From assembly GCF_014649815.1 (NCBI RefSeq), contig NZ_BMTT01000028.1, positions 1 through 56,948 on the forward strand: DNA of 56,948 nucleotides, in the 5' to 3' direction. Every line of letters begins with the position of its first letter. Positions within the stretch are counted from its first letter, which is position 1. The stretch comes from Streptomyces mutabilis. Lineage in GTDB: Bacteria; Actinomycetota; Actinomycetes; Streptomycetales; Streptomycetaceae. The translations under genes and the position numbers were made by a program. Below are positions 41,964-51,846 of the stretch, in pieces. The notes beneath the pieces are model-generated. The model did no database searches and was not told the origin of the DNA. It worked only from the letters and a program-made list of their open reading frames with translations.

Positions 41964-44900
41964 ATGGCCGAGCTGGACCAAGCCGTCGCCGTGATCGGTA
42001 CCGCCTGCCGGCTGCCGGGTGGCATCAGCGACCTGGACGGGCTGTGGACCGCACTCGTCAAAGGTGAGGACTTGGTCGGTGAGGTTCCACCGGACCGGTT
42101 CGACAGGGTGGACTTCCTGGACGGCGGCCGGCGCCGACCTGGCCGGTCCTACACCGTGGCCGGCGGCTTCCTCCCGGACATCCACGGCTTCGACCGCGAG
42201 TTCTTCCGCGGTATCTCCCCACGGGAAGCACTGCACATGGATCCGCAGCAGAGGTTGCTGCTGGAGCTTGCGGTCGAGGCGCTCGACGACGCGGGTGTGG
42301 ATCCGGCGGCCTGCGCCGGGTCTGACGGCGCGGTCTTTGTCGGCTGCTCCAGCCACGACTTCGGCCGCCTGGCTCAGGGCAGGCCCGACGTGGGCGACGT
42401 CTACTCGATGTCCGGCACGGCCCTTGCCAACACGGCCAACCGCGTCTCACACCTGCTCGATTGGCACGGGGAGAGCTTCGCTCTCGACACCGCCTGCTCC
42501 TCGGCACTGACCGCGGTCCACCAGGCCTACGAACACCTGTGCGCGGGCCGCACCGGGCTGGCGCTGGCCGGCGGTGTCAACATGCTCCTCGACCCGCGCG
42601 TGTTCGCCGGGTTCTCCGCCGCGTCGATGCTCTCGCCCACAGGCCGCTGCCGTGCCTTCTCGGCCGACGCGGACGGCTACGTCCGCTCCGAGGGCGGCGG
42701 CCTGCTGCTGTTGAAGCGACTGCCCGACGCCCTGGCCGACGGCGATCGTGTGCACGCGGTCATCCTCGGCAGCGGTGCCAACAACGACGGACGCACCTCG
42801 GGCATCGCCCTGCCGAACGGGCAGGCTCAGGAGAACCTGCTGACGTCCACCTATACCGAGGCGTCCGTGCATCCGGACCGCCTCGTCTACATGGAGGCCC
42901 ACGGGACGGGCACCGCGATCGGTGACCCGATCGAGTGCGAGGCCATCGGCCGTGCACTGGGAACGCGGCGCTCGGTCGGCCCATTGCCCGTGGGCTCGGT
43001 GAAGAGCAACCTCGGGCATCTGGAGCCGGCCTCGGGAGTCCCCGGACTGCTCAAGGCGATCCTGGTGCTGCGGCACGGCATGGTGCCGCCCACGCTGCAC
43101 GCGGAGCCGCTGAACCCGCGCATCGGCTTCCAGGATCTCAACCTCAGCCCTACCGTCCGGCCGCAGCACGTCGAAATCTCACCCAACGCCGTGGTCGGGA
43201 TCAACTCCTTCGGCTTCGGAGGTGCCAACGCCCATGTGCTGCTCGGACCGGCTCCCTGCGACTCCACCCCGCAGCCGACCGCCAAGGGACCACTGCCCGT
43301 GATGGTCACCGCCCGTGGCCAGGAGGCTCTGGCCGAGGCGTGTAGCCGACTGGCCGAGAAGCTCGAACACGCCGATTCGGCCGCCTTCTACGGTATCGCG
43401 CACACCACCGTCCACCGCAGGGCCCGGCACGACCACCGCACCGTGGTCGTGGCTGAAACCGCACAGGAAGCGGCATCCGCTCTGCTGGGAGCCGCCCGCG
43501 GCGAGCGTCCGGCCCCGGGCTCGGCCACGGCCAGGGCCGTAGCGAGCGGCCGGGTGGCGTTCGCCTTCTCCGGCAACGGGTCGCAATGGCCGGGCATGGG
43601 TGCGGAGCTGCTCCGTACGGAGCCGGTTTTCCGGAGGGCCGTGCAGAGGGTCGCCGCCGTCCTGGACCCGCTGCTGGGTTGGTCGGTGACCGACGCGATG
43701 GCGTCGGGCGACGCAGAACGTCTGACATCGACTCAGGTCGCTCAACCCCTGCTGTTCGCGTACCAGCTCGGTGTCGTCGAGGTGCTGCGTGCCCATGGAG
43801 TGCGGCCGGAGGGCGTCGTCGGCCACAGTGTCGGGGAGATCGCCGCAGCCTGCGTGGCCGGAGCGCTCGATCTGGCGGCCGCCGCGCGGGTGGTCGCCGC
43901 ACGAAGCCGGGAGCAGGAGGCAACGGCCGGCACCGGACGCATGGCAGCCGTCGGGCTGTCCGAACAGCAGCTGCGCGCCGAACTCGCGCAGTGCGGCACG
44001 CGGGTGGAACTGGCCGGCGTCAACAGCCGTACGGACACCACGGTTGCCGGACCGGCCGCCGAAGTAGCCTCCCTGAGGGAACGGCTGCAGGAGCGTGGCG
44101 TGTTCGCACGCGAACTCGACCTCGACTACGCCTTCCACAGCTCCGCCATGGACCCGATCGAAAAGCCCCTGCTGACCGGTCTGCGCGGTCTTACGTCCGC
44201 AGAGCCGTCGCTGCGGTTCGCCTCCACCGTGACAGGGGACATCCTGACCGGCGCCGGGCAGCTGGACGCCGAGTACTGGTGGCGCAACGTCCGCGAACCC
44301 GTACGGTTCGCCCAGGCCGTCGAGACACTGGCCACCGAGGGCTTCGACGTCTTCGTGGAGATCGGCCCGCATGCCGTGCTCGGACCCTACCTGCGCCGTC
44401 TGACGCATGACGGCCCCTCGCCTTGCGAGGTGGTGAAAACCGGCTCCCGGCGTGCCGACGGACCGGCCGCCCTCAGGAGCACGGCAGCCCACCTGCTGGC
44501 CGCCGGCGCCACGGTCGACACCGGCGGGCACTTCCCCGACTCCACCGCGCCCGTGGAACTCCCCGCCTACCCGTGGCAGCGGGAGCGGCACTGGCTCGCG
44601 GAGCCCAGCTGGTGGTCGGGCATCGTCAGCGACGGCATGACCCTGCACCCGCTTCTCGGCCAGCGAGCCGTCACGGCCGAGCCCGCCTGGCACGGCGTAC
44701 TGAGCACCGTGCGCGCCCCGTGGCTGTCCGAGCACCGGGTCGGCCCCACCACGGTGCTCCCGGCCACCGGCTACCTCGAAACCGTGCTCGCGGCCGGCCG
44801 GCAACTGCTCGACACGACCGAGCTGGAGATCACCGACCTCACCGTCACCAGCGCCTGTGTGCTGCCGGGACAGGACAGCACGGACGATCTGCTCCTCCAG

Positions 44901-47900
44901 ACCTCTGTCGAACCGCGGACCGGCGCCGCGACCATCTCCAGCCGCACCGGACCGGACGGGGCCTGGCAGCACCATGCGCAGGGGCGAGTACGCCGCCTCC
45001 TGCGTCCGGCGCCCGCCCCGCTCGACCTGAGTGCGCTGCTTGCCCGGCTTCACCCCGACGCACTGCCCGCCGCCGCGCACTACCGCGGGCTGAGGGCCAG
45101 CGGCATCACGCACGGCCCGGCCTTCCAGGTGCTGACCGAGTTCCGGCTCGGTGAGGGGGAACTGCTCGCCTCCTACCGCACGGACCAGAACACGGACGGC
45201 TACCTCGCCCATCCGGTGGTGACCGACGGCGCCCTGCAGGCCGGAGCCCCGCTCCTCGCCGCACTCACCGGCGCCGCGCTCTTCCTGCCCGCCCAGCTGA
45301 CCGCCGTACGCCTGTGGCACCCGCCGGCTTCCGAGGGCTACCTGCATCTGCGGCTCACCAGGGCGACCAGCCGGGAAGCCGTCTGGGACGTCGCCCTGAC
45401 CGATCGGGATGGCCGGGTCTGCCTGGAGCTGGAAGGGTGCCGACTGCGCCGCTTCGACCAGCACGCCGGTGACCCGGCGGCATTGCAGGAACTCGTACTG
45501 CGCGCCGCCCCGCGGGACGCCGCGGAGCCTGTGCGACTGCCTTCCCCCACCGAACTACTGACGGCCACCGCCCCCGCACGAGCACGCCTGCAAAACCGTA
45601 GCGACGACCGCTACGAGCAGGTGACGGCCCGCACCGGCGAGGTAGCGGCACTCTATGCCCGGCAGGCCGTCGAAGAGCTCCTCCCGGGCCGCACCGAGTT
45701 TTCGGTCGACGACCTGTGCACGGCCGGCGCACTGGCGAAATACCGGCCCTACCTCAACCTACTGGCCCGCACCATGGGCGCGTACGGTCTGGCCCAACCC
45801 CTGCCCGAGGGACGCTGGCGCCTCACCGAGGCCGCCGCGGACCCCCGGGAACGCGTCCGCACCCTGATCGCCGACCTGCCGGAAGCACTCACGCTGACGC
45901 TGCCGGGGCTGCGTTGCGGACTGTACCTGTCCACATTGCTGCGAGGGCGAATCGATCCCCGCGAGATCCTCTTCGGTGAGGCAGATCAGCACTTCCTCAC
46001 CCAGCTCTACGGCAACGCGCCTCATCTGCGCCTGCACAACGCCTATGCCGGGCAGCTGCTCGGCGCGATGGTCGACCACTGGCCCGCAGACCGGCCACTG
46101 CGCGTCCTCGAAGTAGGCGCGGGGACCGGCGGTATGACCGCCGCGCTGCTTCCCGTCCTGCCCCCCGAACGCACCCGCTACCTGTTTACCGACCGTTCGG
46201 CCGGCTTCCTGGCCAAGGCCAAGACCCGGTTCGCCGCATACGACTTCGTCGAGTACAGCACCTTCGACATCGACGGCGATCCGGACGACCAGGGGGTACG
46301 GGCGGGGCACTTCGACCTGGTGGTCGCCGCCAACGCGCTGCACACCGCGAAGGACGTGGGCGCGGCCGTCGACCGGCTCGGGACGCTCCTCACCGACGGG
46401 GGAATGCTGCTCGCACTGGAAAGCCACGACAGCGACTGGGTGTCCACCTTCTTCGGCGCGCTGGACGACTACTGGGACTACACGGACACCGACCTCCGCA
46501 AGGACTCCCCTCTCCTCCAGCGGGAGCAGTGGAAGAGCCTGCTCAACGCACACGGATTCGACGCCGTGGCCTGCACCGGCGAGGCACCCGACACGGCACG
46601 TGCGAGCGACTCGGTGATCCTGGCCCGCCGCGCGGCGACCGCCCTCCCCTCCCGCGTCCCGTCCGCCACCGCGTCGGTTCCGGCCGGTAGGTGGCTGGTG
46701 GCGGCGGACACAGCCGGCGACCTGCCCGACCGGCTCGCCAACGACCTCGGTACCCGTCCGCTGCCGCTGAAGGAGCGGGACTGGATGGCGAAGATGCCGT
46801 CCGATCCGGACTGCACCGTGCGCATGGCTCTGCTCCTGGACGGGCCCGATCCGGCGACCGACCCGGCCACCGCCATCGCGCACGCGGCCGGCCGCGTCCG
46901 GGACGTGATGACCGGGCTGAGCACCCGCCAGGACGCCGAGCTGTGGCTGATCCTGCCACCGACCGGGATTTTCCCGGCTCCGGAACGACCGCGGACGCCC
47001 GAGGCGGCAGCCCTGTGGGCCCTCGGCCGCACCGTTGCCAGCGAGTACCCGGCCGTCCAGGTCCGGCTGGTTTCACTGGAGCGGTCCGGCGACGCCGGCA
47101 GGGACGCGGCGCGACTGCTCGCCGAACTGAGCGAACCCGGATCCGAACGAGAGATCGTGCTGACGGGCGCTGGCCGGTTCGTCCCCCGTTTCACCACGGC
47201 GACGCCACCGCTTCGCCGGCAGACTGAGGGATGCCGTCTGAACCTGCGTGATCCCGGCATGTCCCACCGGCTCGTCTGGGAACCGCAGACCACCTTGAGT
47301 CCGGGGGCGGGCGAGGTACTGGTCGCGGTGAAGGCCGCCGCCCTGAACTACCGTGACGTGATGCTGGCCACCGGCCTGATCCCGGACGACCAGCCGGTTC
47401 CCGGCCGCGAGCAGCCTTCCTTGGGCCTGGAGGGGGCCGGCGAGGTGATCGCCGTCGGAGCGGAAGTCGCCGGAATCGAACCCGGGGACCGGGTCTTCGG
47501 TACCGGCGCCGGCTGGTTCGCCTCCCACGTCGTCGTGCGAGCCGAACAACTGGGCCGCGTGCCGCAGCGCATGTCCTTCACCGAGGCGGCCACGCTGCCC
47601 GCGGTCTTCCTCACCGTTCAGTACGGGTTGGAACGCCTGGCTCGCCTGCGGGCGGGGGAGCGGGTACTGGTCCACGGAGCTGCCGGCGGTGTGGGGCTGG
47701 CCGCCCTGCAGTACGCCAGGTCCGTCGGCGCCGAGGTCATCGCGACCGCCGGCACCCCCGGCAAGCGCGACCTGCTGCGGATGCTCGATGTCCGGCACGT
47801 CATGAACTCGCGGGACCTTCGCTTCGCCGAAGAGGTCCGGGAGCTGACCGACGGCCAAGGCGTGGACGTCGTGCTGAACTCACTGGCCGGCGAGGCCATC

Positions 47901-49328
47901 GCCCGCGGCCTGGAGTGCCTGCGCCCCGGCGGCCGGTTCGTCGAACTCGGCAAACGCGACCTCTATGCCAACACCCCCGTGCTCCTCGGACCGTTCCGGC
48001 GTAACATCGCCTACTTCGGGGTCGACGTGGCCACTCTCCCCGAACAGCTACCTGAGGTCGCGGCCGGTGAGTTCACCGAGCTGTGCCACCGCGTGACCGA
48101 CGGACGCTACCGTCCACTGCCGCACCAGGTGTACTCCGCCGACGCAGTGACCGACGCGTTCCGTTCCCTGCGCCACTCCAAGCACCTCGGCAAGATCGTC
48201 ATCGATCTGAGCGAGCCGGTCGCCGTCGAACAGCCGGTGCCGCCCATGGAAGTCGACCCCGCCGGAAGCTACCTGGTCACCGGAGGCCTGGGCGGACTGG
48301 GCGCGGCGCTGGCGGGGAACATGGTGCAGCGGGGTGCCCGACACCTCATTCTGGTCGGCCGGCGCGGCGCGGATTCACCCGAGGCACCGGCCTTGCTGGA
48401 ACGGCTCGCCCAGGTCGGGGCACAGGTCACCGTGGTCGCCGCGGACGTTGCCGACCACAAGGCGATGCGAAAGGCGATCACCGACGCGGACGAGGCGGGG
48501 CATCCGGTACGAGGGGTCCTGCACGCCGCCATGGTTCTCGACGACGCCCCGATGGCACAGCTGACGGCTGAGCGCTTCGAGGCCGTCCTGCATCCGAAGG
48601 TTCGGGGGGCCGTCGTGCTGTCCGAACTGACCTCGGACCGCGAGCTGGACTTCTTCCAGGTGTGCTCCTCGGTGACCACTCTGGGCGGCAACCAGCTGCA
48701 GAGCGCCTACGTTGCCGCCAACGCCTACCTCGAAGCCCTGGTGCGCCAGCGACGCTCCCAGGGCCGGGCCGGGACCGCCCAGGTGCTGGGAGGCGTGGCC
48801 GAGACCGGCTTCGTCGTGCGGACCGGCTTCGAGCAGACCCTGCACCGCATGGGTTTCGGTTCGGTCGCCCCAGCGGAGATTTGGCAGGCGTTCGAGCGCC
48901 AACTCACCCACGGCCCGGACGTAGCGGTATTCGGTCGGATCGACTGGGAACGGATGGGACAACTGCTCTCCGGGCTGAACCGGCCCGCCTTCGCCGCTTG
49001 CGTCCAGGCCACCGGCCGGGCGCGCATCAGCCATGGCGAGGCCCTGCGGTCCAGGCTCGCCGCGATGACCGACGACGAGGCGGTGGAGACCATCTCCGCG
49101 GAGCTGGCGACACTGGTCGCCGGGGTCCTGCAGACCGCACCCGAGCGAGTCGACCGCACCCGCAAGCTGGACCAGCTGGGACTCGACTCACTCATGGTCG
49201 TCGAACTGTCCGCCCACGTGAACCGCATGCTGGGATGCAACATCCCCGCCCTGGAGCTGATCGCGGCGAGCTGTCTCGACGATCTCGCACGCCGCGTCCT
49301 GCCCATGGTCACCGGAGGCACCCGATGA
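41964..49328 (+). CDS. Highly reducing iterative type I polyketide synthase (KS-AT-DH-MT-ER-KR-ACP)
   Basis: A 2454-residue single-module synthase with the domain order of fungal highly reducing PKSs. KS spans about 5-430 (Cys178 in DTACSSAL, His313 in EAHGTGT, His352 in SNLGHLEP). AT is about 520-830 (Ser622 in GHSVGEIAA and YAFHS; GHSVG suggests malonyl-CoA). DH is about 895-1175 (His924 in LSEHRVGPTTVLPATG, Asp1088 in VVTDGALQAG). The C-methyltransferase is about 1240-1590 (VLEVGAGTGGM near 1385). ER is about 1755-2075 (NADPH loop VLVHGAAGGVGLAALQ). KR is about 2098-2285 (VTGGLGGLGAAL, Tyr in SAYVAANAYLEA, LDD as in B-type). ACP carries Ser2409 in LGLDSLM. All active residues appear present. 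There is no thioesterase. ATG 41964 is chosen for its GAGGAG site. A reduced, methyl-branched chain is the inferred product. The stop overlaps the next gene. Confidence 0.93.
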   Translation: MAELDQAVAVIGTACRLPGGISDLDGLWTALVKGEDLVGEVPPDRFDRVDFLDGGRRRPGRSYTVAGGFLPDIHGFDREFFRGISPREALHMDPQQRLLLELAVEALDDAGVDPAACAGSDGAVFVGCSSHDFGRLAQGRPDVGDVYSMSGTALANTANRVSHLLDWHGESFALDTACSSALTAVHQAYEHLCAGRTGLALAGGVNMLLDPRVFAGFSAASMLSPTGRCRAFSADADGYVRSEGGGLLLLKRLPDALADGDRVHAVILGSGANNDGRTSGIALPNGQAQENLLTSTYTEASVHPDRLVYMEAHGTGTAIGDPIECEAIGRALGTRRSVGPLPVGSVKSNLGHLEPASGVPGLLKAILVLRHGMVPPTLHAEPLNPRIGFQDLNLSPTVRPQHVEISPNAVVGINSFGFGGANAHVLLGPAPCDSTPQPTAKGPLPVMVTARGQEALAEACSRLAEKLEHADSAAFYGIAHTTVHRRARHDHRTVVVAETAQEAASALLGAARGERPAPGSATARAVASGRVAFAFSGNGSQWPGMGAELLRTEPVFRRAVQRVAAVLDPLLGWSVTDAMASGDAERLTSTQVAQPLLFAYQLGVVEVLRAHGVRPEGVVGHSVGEIAAACVAGALDLAAAARVVAARSREQEATAGTGRMAAVGLSEQQLRAELAQCGTRVELAGVNSRTDTTVAGPAAEVASLRERLQERGVFARELDLDYAFHSSAMDPIEKPLLTGLRGLTSAEPSLRFASTVTGDILTGAGQLDAEYWWRNVREPVRFAQAVETLATEGFDVFVEIGPHAVLGPYLRRLTHDGPSPCEVVKTGSRRADGPAALRSTAAHLLAAGATVDTGGHFPDSTAPVELPAYPWQRERHWLAEPSWWSGIVSDGMTLHPLLGQRAVTAEPAWHGVLSTVRAPWLSEHRVGPTTVLPATGYLETVLAAGRQLLDTTELEITDLTVTSACVLPGQDSTDDLLLQTSVEPRTGAATISSRTGPDGAWQHHAQGRVRRLLRPAPAPLDLSALLARLHPDALPAAAHYRGLRASGITHGPAFQVLTEFRLGEGELLASYRTDQNTDGYLAHPVVTDGALQAGAPLLAALTGAALFLPAQLTAVRLWHPPASEGYLHLRLTRATSREAVWDVALTDRDGRVCLELEGCRLRRFDQHAGDPAALQELVLRAAPRDAAEPVRLPSPTELLTATAPARARLQNRSDDRYEQVTARTGEVAALYARQAVEELLPGRTEFSVDDLCTAGALAKYRPYLNLLARTMGAYGLAQPLPEGRWRLTEAAADPRERVRTLIADLPEALTLTLPGLRCGLYLSTLLRGRIDPREILFGEADQHFLTQLYGNAPHLRLHNAYAGQLLGAMVDHWPADRPLRVLEVGAGTGGMTAALLPVLPPERTRYLFTDRSAGFLAKAKTRFAAYDFVEYSTFDIDGDPDDQGVRAGHFDLVVAANALHTAKDVGAAVDRLGTLLTDGGMLLALESHDSDWVSTFFGALDDYWDYTDTDLRKDSPLLQREQWKSLLNAHGFDAVACTGEAPDTARASDSVILARRAATALPSRVPSATASVPAGRWLVAADTAGDLPDRLANDLGTRPLPLKERDWMAKMPSDPDCTVRMALLLDGPDPATDPATAIAHAAGRVRDVMTGLSTRQDAELWLILPPTGIFPAPERPRTPEAAALWALGRTVASEYPAVQVRLVSLERSGDAGRDAARLLAELSEPGSEREIVLTGAGRFVPRFTTATPPLRRQTEGCRLNLRDPGMSHRLVWEPQTTLSPGAGEVLVAVKAAALNYRDVMLATGLIPDDQPVPGREQPSLGLEGAGEVIAVGAEVAGIEPGDRVFGTGAGWFASHVVVRAEQLGRVPQRMSFTEAATLPAVFLTVQYGLERLARLRAGERVLVHGAAGGVGLAALQYARSVGAEVIATAGTPGKRDLLRMLDVRHVMNSRDLRFAEEVRELTDGQGVDVVLNSLAGEAIARGLECLRPGGRFVELGKRDLYANTPVLLGPFRRNIAYFGVDVATLPEQLPEVAAGEFTELCHRVTDGRYRPLPHQVYSADAVTDAFRSLRHSKHLGKIVIDLSEPVAVEQPVPPMEVDPAGSYLVTGGLGGLGAALAGNMVQRGARHLILVGRRGADSPEAPALLERLAQVGAQVTVVAADVADHKAMRKAITDADEAGHPVRGVLHAAMVLDDAPMAQLTAERFEAVLHPKVRGAVVLSELTSDRELDFFQVCSSVTTLGGNQLQSAYVAANAYLEALVRQRRSQGRAGTAQVLGGVAETGFVVRTGFEQTLHRMGFGSVAPAEIWQAFERQLTHGPDVAVFGRIDWERMGQLLSGLNRPAFAACVQATGRARISHGEALRSRLAAMTDDEAVETISAELATLVAGVLQTAPERVDRTRKLDQLGLDSLMVVELSAHVNRMLGCNIPALELIAASCLDDLARRVLPMVTGGTR

Positions 49329-50698
49329 CCGGCGTAGCGGACCGCCCAGCAGGGAAACTCGACGAACTGCCCTGGTGGCGCCCCCTGGTAGTACAGCTAG
49401 CCGGACAGGCACACCCCGATGACACCACCCTGGGCCTCTTCGTCCGGCAGCTCACCGCCGCTTTCGAGGAACAGGGCCACACCGTGGTCGAGTCCTCGCA
49501 CGGAGACGTCGACCTGCTGCTGATCGTCACACACATCCCCACCGGATCTGAGCCGCTGCGCGAGCGCGTCCAGGAACAGAGCCCTCCGCTGAGCGCCCGT
49601 ACGTGCACCGAACTGGGACTGCGCGTGGGCTCGCGCCAGACCGTGGTGCTCGCCCAGATCCCCGAGCACCTAGCCGACCGGCGGCACACCGAGGTGGTCG
49701 ACATCGGGCGCACCGTCATGGCACGGACCGCCGCCCCCCGCGTGGTCCTGGTCAACCGGGACGGGCAGGAGGCCACCCTGTTCACCATGGAAGGGGGGCA
49801 CCCCACCGAAACCCAGGACCTGGCTGACCGGATCCGCGACCGGCTGGTCACCGCCGCCTGCGCACGGGACGTCGGTGACCGCTACGACGTGGTCACCGAC
49901 GCCCTGTCCTCCACCACCTGGACCCACTCCCCGGCCCCGGACCACCTGGCCGCAGCGGGGCGGCGGATGGGTGCACTCGGTCTTCTCCCCGAGCCGGTGC
50001 ACATCGACCGGTACGTCTCCGAAGCCCTCGCCTCGCTATACCGCGAGTACCTCGGCTGGAAGCGTCTCAGCGAGGGCATGCTGTTCCTCTACGACCCCGA
50101 CCTCGACGCCGTCGTGGTCACCGCCTCCGGAAGCTGGGACGTCGACAAGCGCGCACTGCGAAGGGACGAAGTCACCGTCCTCCACCCCCACCCCCACGGC
50201 AGCCGCCTGCGCGTCCTCGCCCCAGAGGGAGTCGACCCCAAAGGACCCTCGGTGGAGGCATGGGAAGTGTGCGCCCTCCTCTCCGCCGTTCCCACCGTCC
50301 GACTCAGCCGGTCGGCAGCCGGCCACTGGACGCTGGATCCCGACGGCGAACGCACCGCCCCCATCATCCGCGGCGGCGTACACGCCCACGTGGGAGTCAG
50401 CCGGGCCGACGACACGGTGATCGAGTCTGTGCCCCCGAACCGGGATCTGTATCCGTACGGCTTCGGCTGCGGCACCGATCTGGTGGCCGACGTGGCAACC
50501 GACACCGTAGCCCGCTCACACGCGGTCAACGATGCAACGGACCCCCGGCGTTACGTGCGCTGGCCGATGCTCTACCACGGCGAAATGGCCGTCGAACTGT
50601 GGAAACCCGGCTTGCCCGAACAACCGCTGCAGGGGCTGCTGGACGCCTACGCCGCTTCCGTCCGGTATACCCCCGACCACGTCGACCAGCCGCTCTGA
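49325..50698 (+). CDS. Unrecognised protein encoded with the polyketide synthase
   Basis: A 457-residue soluble protein that I do not recognise. It begins with ATG overlapping the synthase stop (ATGA), so it is translationally coupled and probably made in proportion to the synthase. The N-terminal half looks like an alpha/beta domain: WWRPLVVQLAGQAHPDDTTL, GDVDLLLIVTHIPTGSEPL, QTVVLAQIPEHLADR, PRVVLVNRDGQEATLF. The C-terminal half is beta-rich: GMLFLYDPDLDAVVVTASGS, EVTVLHPHPHGSRLRVLAPE, GVHAHVGVSRADDTVIESVP, YGFGCGTDLVADVATD. It has no signal peptide, no helices of membrane type and no nucleotide-binding loop I can name. As the synthase lacks a release domain, this protein could act in chain release or tailoring; that is inference from context only. 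Confidence 0.75.
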   Translation: MTGVADRPAGKLDELPWWRPLVVQLAGQAHPDDTTLGLFVRQLTAAFEEQGHTVVESSHGDVDLLLIVTHIPTGSEPLRERVQEQSPPLSARTCTELGLRVGSRQTVVLAQIPEHLADRRHTEVVDIGRTVMARTAAPRVVLVNRDGQEATLFTMEGGHPTETQDLADRIRDRLVTAACARDVGDRYDVVTDALSSTTWTHSPAPDHLAAAGRRMGALGLLPEPVHIDRYVSEALASLYREYLGWKRLSEGMLFLYDPDLDAVVVTASGSWDVDKRALRRDEVTVLHPHPHGSRLRVLAPEGVDPKGPSVEAWEVCALLSAVPTVRLSRSAAGHWTLDPDGERTAPIIRGGVHAHVGVSRADDTVIESVPPNRDLYPYGFGCGTDLVADVATDTVARSHAVNDATDPRRYVRWPMLYHGEMAVELWKPGLPEQPLQGLLDAYAASVRYTPDHVDQPL

Positions 50699-50718
50699 CG
50701 CCCAGGAGGGCAGTGCCC

Positions 50719-51846
50719 GTGACGACCTCTGCCAGCCCCGAGTCCGCGGCCGGCCACTGGACGGTACCCGCCGGTGCGGCGAGTACGTTCTCCTGGGCAT
50801 ACGACGACGGACGCGAGCGCCTGCTCGCGCTCTACCAGCGTGGCAAGGACCGGCAGTGGGACGCCGTGCGCCGGATCGACTGGGACCTCGACGTGGATCC
50901 AACCGATCCGCTGGGCACTCCGGACGAGGCGCTGCCCCTGCACGGCACCCCTTACTGGGACCGCCTGAGTACCGGGCGACGGAGCGAACTGCGCCAGCAC
51001 TTTGCCGCCTGGCAGTTCAGCCAGTTCCTGCACGGCGAGCAGGGCGCCATGGTCTGCTCAGCCCGCATTGTTGAGAGCGCTCCTGACCTCGATGCCAAGT
51101 TCTTCGCGGCGACGCAGACCGTGGACGAGGCCCGGCACGTGGAGATCTTCTCCCGCTTCCTGCGGGAGAAGATCGAGCTCAGTTACCCGATCAACGACAG
51201 TCTGCGAACTTTGCTGGACGATACACTGCGCGACTCCCGCTGGGACATGCCGTACCTGGGCATGCAGGTTCTCGTTGAGGGACTGGCACTGGCCTCGTTC
51301 GGACTGCTCAGGGACACCACCAGCAAGCCTCTTCCCCGGCACCTGTTGGCCTACGTCATGCAGGACGAGGCCCGCCACGTGGCCTTTGGCCGCATGGCCC
51401 TGCGCGACCACTACCGCGAACTGAGCGCCACCGAACTGGCCGATCGCGAGGAGTTCGTCATCGAAGGCTGCCACCTGATGCGAAACCGCCTGCGCGGCAC
51501 CGAAGTCCTGGAGAACTTCGGGGTGCCGCGTGCAGCAGCTGTCCGCATCGCTGAGGAGAGCGGCTACCTCAGAGCCTTCCGCCGGACGCTCTTCTCCCGC
51601 ATCGCTCCCTGCGTGAAGGACATCGGGCTGTGGAGCCCGGAGGTCCGGGAGGCGTTCACCGGCCTGTGCGACGGAGACGCACGAGGGAGCGACCTGGACC
51701 ATCTGATGCGACAGGACGACGAGATCGCCGAAGCGCTGGATGCGGAACGGTTCGCAGCCGAGGAAACGGCGCGTGCCGCGGAGATCAGCGAGATGGTCAC
51801 TCTGGGAGGGGAGAGGGGCTCCGGTGCCGCCGACGTATCCGCGTGA
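50719..51846 (+). CDS. Ferritin-like di-iron carboxylate protein
   Basis: A 375-residue helical protein with two sets of di-iron ligands: Glu in FLHGEQGAMV (about 106) with TVDEARHVEIF (about 136-146), and Glu in QVLVEGLALAS (about 185) with MQDEARHVAFG (about 213-223). The repeated ExxH after a Glu is the hallmark of ferritin-like oxygenases, a group including N-oxygenases, desaturases and acyl-chain oxidases. I cannot tell which reaction is catalysed. GTG 50719 lies nine bases after AGGAGG; GTG 50713 is an alternative but too close. It begins 20 bases after the unrecognised gene and ends the operon, so it probably oxidises the polyketide or lipid product. Complete. Confidence 0.85.
   Translation: MTTSASPESAAGHWTVPAGAASTFSWAYDDGRERLLALYQRGKDRQWDAVRRIDWDLDVDPTDPLGTPDEALPLHGTPYWDRLSTGRRSELRQHFAAWQFSQFLHGEQGAMVCSARIVESAPDLDAKFFAATQTVDEARHVEIFSRFLREKIELSYPINDSLRTLLDDTLRDSRWDMPYLGMQVLVEGLALASFGLLRDTTSKPLPRHLLAYVMQDEARHVAFGRMALRDHYRELSATELADREEFVIEGCHLMRNRLRGTEVLENFGVPRAAAVRIAEESGYLRAFRRTLFSRIAPCVKDIGLWSPEVREAFTGLCDGDARGSDLDHLMRQDDEIAEALDAERFAAEETARAAEISEMVTLGGERGSGAADVSA

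Noticed and set aside
43179-45464. A 761-codon open frame antisense to the polyketide synthase
   Set aside because: It runs opposite conserved AT and DH motifs and has the periodic composition of an antisense frame.
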